A stretch of DNA of 54,059 nucleotides from Gammaproteobacteria bacterium (GTDB lineage Bacteria; Pseudomonadota; Gammaproteobacteria; Nevskiales; Nevskiaceae), in contig JAGWMX010000006.1 of assembly GCA_028871525.1 (NCBI GenBank), positions 1 through 54,059 on the forward strand, read 5' to 3'. Shown here piece by piece: positions 51,401 through 54,059 of the stretch. Positions within the stretch are counted from its first letter, which is position 1; the number at the start of each line of letters is the position of its first letter. Below the pieces are notes generated by a model. That model had not been told where the DNA came from and did no database searches. It saw only the letters and a list, made by a program, of their open reading frames with translations. A program made the position numbers and the translations under genes.

Positions 51401-54059
51401 AGTGGCTCCTTCGTCACCAGCCAGACCGGCTGCCTGAGCACCAGCTTCGCGCTGCCGGGTGTCGTGTCCCAGGGTCAGACCCGCGGCCTGCGCTTCGTCT
51501 ATCGGAGCGAGCGCGCCGATCCCTATCCGCTGATCCCCTTCGATCTCACCATCCCGGTGCGCGCCGCGGTGCCGCCGACGGTGTCCTATCGTTTGGCGTT
51601 TGGCGGCGTCAGCGAAAGTGGGGAGACCTACGTCTCGACCGCGGGCTTCAGTGAAAACAAAGACGAAACCCTGCGCGGCGCGGCGGGGATCAACGCCGCC
51701 CGATTGCCCACGGGCGTGTACCCCTACCGCATTACCTTGACGAGCAACTACGCAAACTCGCGTGTGTCGTCGGTCGTCTCCGGCGAGATTCCCCTGATCA
51801 ACGGCCGCGACAGCGCCTTCGGCGCGGGTTGGGGGTTGGCGGGCCTGCAGCGTCTGCACCGCTCGTCGAAGCTCCGCGTAATGATTGACGACGGCAATGG
51901 CGGCTATCGCACATATTTCTCCGCCGACTCTGGGACGGCGCTGCATTTCAACGGCGCAAACAGCGGTCTTTCGTTCGGGCCCATAAGCCTGCCGCAAACG
52001 CACACCTATGAAGTCTGGGCCCGCATCCAGCCGAAAACGTCCACGTCGCACATATTCGGATCCATGCTGCAGGGTTTCAGTTGCCAACAGGGTAGTATTC
52101 TTCGTCTCCTGAGTACTGGCCAGGTCTGGTTTACTGTCGATCCGTCAGGGTGCGGTGGTATCGGTTCCGCCAACATTATTTCCCCCAATTCCATTGCGGG
52201 TGTATGGACACACATTGCCGGGACCTATGACGGCACCACGGCAAAGCTCTACATCAACGGTGAACTCGTAGGCCAGGCTACCGGCAAGCTAGATCCGGGA
52301 AACTGGTTGTCGGCGGGGCTTGATCCCATCGGCCAGGAAGCTCTTGACGGTGATCTGGATGAGTTGCGGATTTGGAGCTATGCGCGTTCCGCCGACCAGA
52401 TCCGCGCCGATATGTCCAGATCGCTTGGGGGAACGGAACCGGGGCTGATTGGTTATTGGAAGCTCAACGAAGGCAATGGGCTGGTTGCAATGGATTCGTC
52501 CCCGGAGAGAAGAACCGGTTCCGTGTCGAGCGCGGTGTGGGTGGCGTCCGGGGCGCAGATCGAGTGCTCCACAGCACCCTGCAAGTTTGATCCCGAGCGG
52601 GGCGATTTCACGTCGCTGCTGGAGAATTCCGACCACAGCTTCACCCGTACCCTGAAGGACGGCACGCAGCAGCACTTCAACGCCGACGGCTTGGAGACTT
52701 CGGTGGTCGACCCCGACGGCAACACCACCACCTACGCCTATGACGATCAGCAGCGCTTGATCTCCATCACCGACCCCGTCGGCCAGATCGCGACGCTCGC
52801 CTATTCCGGCGATCGGCTCGCCACTGTCACCGACCCGGCCGGCCGCATCACCCGCTTTACTTTTGATTCCGCCGGCGACCTGACGCAAGTCCAGCTCCCG
52901 GACGGCAGCACACGCCGCTTCACCTATGACCAACGTCACCTGATGACCGCCGAGACCGACCCCCGCGGCTTTACCGTGACGCGGACCTATGACGCGACCG
53001 GTCGCCTGCTGGGTGCGACCTGGCCGGATGGTTCCACCCGCGCGGTCACCACGGCGCAAAGCGTCGGCTTCGTCGATCCGGCCAGCGGCCTGGGCAGCGC
53101 CGCCAACCCCGCGCCCGCGGTACGCCCGCCGGCCGCGGTAAGCACCTTCACCGACGGCGCAGGCCGCGTGCGCCAGGTGGTGACCGACACCTTCGGTCGC
53201 GCCACCCGCATCACCGATCCGGCCGGATTGACCACCACCATCGCCCGCGACCCGGACGGCAACCCGCTGCGCATCGCCACGCCCGACGGCGCGGTGACGA
53301 CCCAAACCTTCGACCCACGCGGCAACCTCTTGACCGTCACTGACGGCGTGCTGGGCGGCACCACCGCGTTGACCTACGAGCCCCGATTCAACAGGCCCAC
53401 CAGCATCCAAAACAGCCTCGGCCAGATCACCACGCTGGGCTACGACGACAAAGGCAACCTGACCGCGCTCACCACGCCGGCCGGCCGCAGCGCCGGCTTT
53501 ACCTATAACGCGCAAGGCTTGGTCGCAAGCAGCACCGATCCGCTCGGCACCGTGCGCGGCTTTGAATACAACGCCGCCGGCAACCTGAGCCGCCTGCTGG
53601 AAGGCAGCGGCGGCGACCAGCGCGTCACCCGATTCAGCTACACCCCCGAGGGCTACGTGCACACCGTCACCGACGCTCTCGGCCGTGTCAGCACCTTCGA
53701 CTACGATGCACTGGGCCGGCTCATTCGCCAGATTCTGCCCGACGGCCGCGCCATCGGTTTTGTCTATGATCCCGCCGGCAACCTGATTGCCGTGACCCCA
53801 CCGGGCCGGCCCGCGCACAAATTCGACTACAACGCGGTCGATCGGGAAAGCGCCTACGATCCGCCCGACGTCGGCCTGCCGGCCGACGTCACCAGGCGCG
53901 AATACAACCAGGCCCAGCAGTTGACCGCGATTGTTCGTCCGGACGGCCAGCGCATCGAGCTGGCCTACGACCGCGGCGGGCGGCTGGCGACGGTTACGAC
54001 GGCGCGCGGCAGCCGCAGCCTCGGCTACGATCCCGGCACCGGCCACCTGGTGGCCTTGA
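48461..54059 (+). CDS. Giant Rhs/YD-repeat surface protein with an inserted LamG domain (3' end outside the window)
   Basis: At least 1866 residues, open to the window edge with no stop. Order: signal peptide (to about 30); a propeller-like region of 'LWLA/VWLAVGNTLYRFDRSG' repeats (about 45-340); bacterial Ig-like domains (about 350-610); a cadherin-like putative Ig domain ('DQTVPVGQTL', 620-710); a carboxypeptidase-regulatory-like domain (717-777); a ZU5-like part ('LGIKLVVPPHTA', about 830-950); 'FGAGWGLAGLQRLH' as in Rhs proteins; a LamG domain (about 1158-1320); then YD repeats from about 1410 on ('GNTTTYAYDDQQRLISITDP'). GGGGAG precedes the ATG. The C-terminal tip, often a toxin, is not visible. 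Confidence 0.9.
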   Translation, partial: MEGWRNGWPRSAAAAGFLISAVVGLSLAFAGDPGVPAPRTGDSAAKTQTLWLAASSGLVAVDTAAGRVRFKVSSEEPVHAVAVDRVQRRVWVQIGTDRLAAYDFDGHLQVDTTFPGRRPDAHKPHLLAVDGDAGNVWLAVGNTLYRFDRSGALAGRFTPGPRPLIGLAVDPARSRLWAADRVALYALNSDGSQALRVGPDHRGLHGPGGFGAVRAIAFDSALDHLWVAGVRTVERYDAGGARVFEARVPGPIRAVAPDHRGGLWLATPRTLHHLDRSGAVEFSLRPFSDHPPGLGLEQAIAVTAQADDGSAWIASPKRLRHYTLTGTLLHTVLPDPGDGQRRRIHAAALPPPQAVKVTLVSPKAGALINDRMPTVRIRVDGLAVKPEQLSVTVDAAAVPVTCVDTGEVFDCALTQALAEGEHTLVAVAHNDASTPFESDPVDFTLDSVAPTITVDRPAPGFITNQADLMITGRLSESAELTINGRAVAVSSDLRFSQAVTLTEGANTFRFEAVDAAGNVGAQTRAPVLDTVPPPAPDPARISIGTPSAGAVIALGQGGSVEPGSFVTLTDLRTGESVTVQADASGAFSAPITAGPGDRIAIEVRDAAGNLSARIELAVGHLPPVFDSIPDQTVPVGQTLRVVLTAHDPQGAPLIYGVRPLPLPEHASLDSASGVFIFKPASDQVGSFSLEFSVSDGEDTVTQAVTFTVPAPDGSAPTRFRGRLLDADAAAAGGTVPVVGATVTFVGSGQTATSDAQGFFTLSNLPAGDQVLSINSATAAAGPGGAAYANFHQQQVLEPHALNQPPRSIYLPRLAAASMTTVDPNQTTVVENPALGIKLVVPPHTAKGPGGGDFAGQLSISPVPRGFSPAPLPDTLDPGLLVTIQPVGVTFISPVPISFPNIDALAPGSEVDIWSLDPNTGGFTVVGTGRVTADGQRIETVSGGVRAADWHAVLPPAAGGNGDVPAKPGPTQTPSCQDTQPSGSFVTSQTGCLSTSFALPGVVSQGQTRGLRFVYRSERADPYPLIPFDLTIPVRAAVPPTVSYRLAFGGVSESGETYVSTAGFSENKDETLRGAAGINAARLPTGVYPYRITLTSNYANSRVSSVVSGEIPLINGRDSAFGAGWGLAGLQRLHRSSKLRVMIDDGNGGYRTYFSADSGTALHFNGANSGLSFGPISLPQTHTYEVWARIQPKTSTSHIFGSMLQGFSCQQGSILRLLSTGQVWFTVDPSGCGGIGSANIISPNSIAGVWTHIAGTYDGTTAKLYINGELVGQATGKLDPGNWLSAGLDPIGQEALDGDLDELRIWSYARSADQIRADMSRSLGGTEPGLIGYWKLNEGNGLVAMDSSPERRTGSVSSAVWVASGAQIECSTAPCKFDPERGDFTSLLENSDHSFTRTLKDGTQQHFNADGLETSVVDPDGNTTTYAYDDQQRLISITDPVGQIATLAYSGDRLATVTDPAGRITRFTFDSAGDLTQVQLPDGSTRRFTYDQRHLMTAETDPRGFTVTRTYDATGRLLGATWPDGSTRAVTTAQSVGFVDPASGLGSAANPAPAVRPPAAVSTFTDGAGRVRQVVTDTFGRATRITDPAGLTTTIARDPDGNPLRIATPDGAVTTQTFDPRGNLLTVTDGVLGGTTALTYEPRFNRPTSIQNSLGQITTLGYDDKGNLTALTTPAGRSAGFTYNAQGLVASSTDPLGTVRGFEYNAAGNLSRLLEGSGGDQRVTRFSYTPEGYVHTVTDALGRVSTFDYDALGRLIRQILPDGRAIGFVYDPAGNLIAVTPPGRPAHKFDYNAVDRESAYDPPDVGLPADVTRREYNQAQQLTAIVRPDGQRIELAYDRGGRLATVTTARGSRSLGYDPGTGHLVAL
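51940..52560 (+). other. LamG-domain segment with different base usage inside the Rhs gene
   Basis: Within the Rhs frame, this stretch encodes a concanavalin/LamG fold ('HTYEVWARIQP', 'HIAGTYDGTTAKLYINGELV', 'DELRIWSYARSADQI'). It uses visibly more A/T at third codon positions than its flanks. It separates 'DDGNGGYRTYFSA' from 'FDPERGDFTSLLEN', which are normally close together in Rhs proteins of this type. The reading frame is unbroken. Confidence 0.65.

Noticed and set aside
52289-54046. 585-codon open frame on the minus strand rich in Gly/Val repeats
   Set aside because: Periodic because it mirrors the YD repeats on the plus strand; not a gene.

Overview
The window is a GC-rich (roughly two-thirds G+C by eye), densely coding stretch from a Gram-negative bacterium, most likely a gammaproteobacterium. 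The support is an aa3-type cytochrome oxidase cluster with SURF1, DUF2909 and DUF2244 proteins, the comF/bioB-bioF-bioD arrangement, an outer-membrane porin, a Tat-exported molybdoenzyme, a CbrA-like sensor kinase and a thiC gene behind a TPP riboswitch. I cannot name the genus. There are 41 protein genes, two of them cut by the window edges. I saw no tRNA, rRNA or CRISPR array.

Layout. 1-6453: a probable IS630-type transposase start at the left edge, then, on the minus strand, DUF2244, coxB, coxA, a small membrane protein, coxC, SURF1 and a Sco-like protein, with a DUF2909 protein on the plus strand. 6501-11020: biotin genes bioB-bioF-bioD (minus), divergent comF, and cysH with a duplicated 3' end. 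11203-18599 (plus): a VTT-domain/flavin disulfide reductase fusion, an LpxH-like phosphoesterase, and the overlapping trio otsB, GH15 glycosidase, otsA. 18685-28419 (minus): a P-type ATPase, acs, a sigma-54 response regulator, an SSS-type sensor kinase and a small membrane protein. 28703-37542 (plus): a DcaP-like porin, an OFA-type MFS carrier, a four-gene sugar-type ABC importer and satP. 37699-48343: rlmJ with an in-frame repeat insertion, a molybdenum hydroxylase cluster (minus), a Nudix hydrolase, a lipoprotein, thiC and an MscS channel. 48461 to the right edge: a giant Rhs/YD-repeat protein that is still open.

The most interesting content is a candidate acetate (short-chain acid) regulon. 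Upstream of acs, upstream of the porin-MFS genes (divergent from the sensor operon) and upstream of satP there is in each case a pair of palindromes GTTAC-N5-GTAAC spaced exactly 20 bp centre to centre. Each pair is followed 56-101 bp later by a near-perfect sigma-54 promoter (TGGCAC-N5-TTGC). Between acs and the porin lies a two-component system whose sensor has a solute-symporter domain and whose regulator has a GAFTGA-type sigma-54 activation domain. The simplest model is that the sensor detects or transports a small acid, the regulator binds the paired palindromes, and sigma-54 polymerase then switches on outer-membrane entry (porin), inner-membrane entry (MFS, SatP) and activation to acyl-CoA (Acs).

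A second theme is dispersed palindromic repeats. One family pairs a CCA/TGG hairpin with a GCCAGGGATGGC hairpin. It has two tandem copies after the DUF2909 gene, one at the start of otsA, and one inside rlmJ where it is translated. A second family ends in GTCATNGCGAGG and occurs at 13427-13474, 21462-21504 and 39927-40144.
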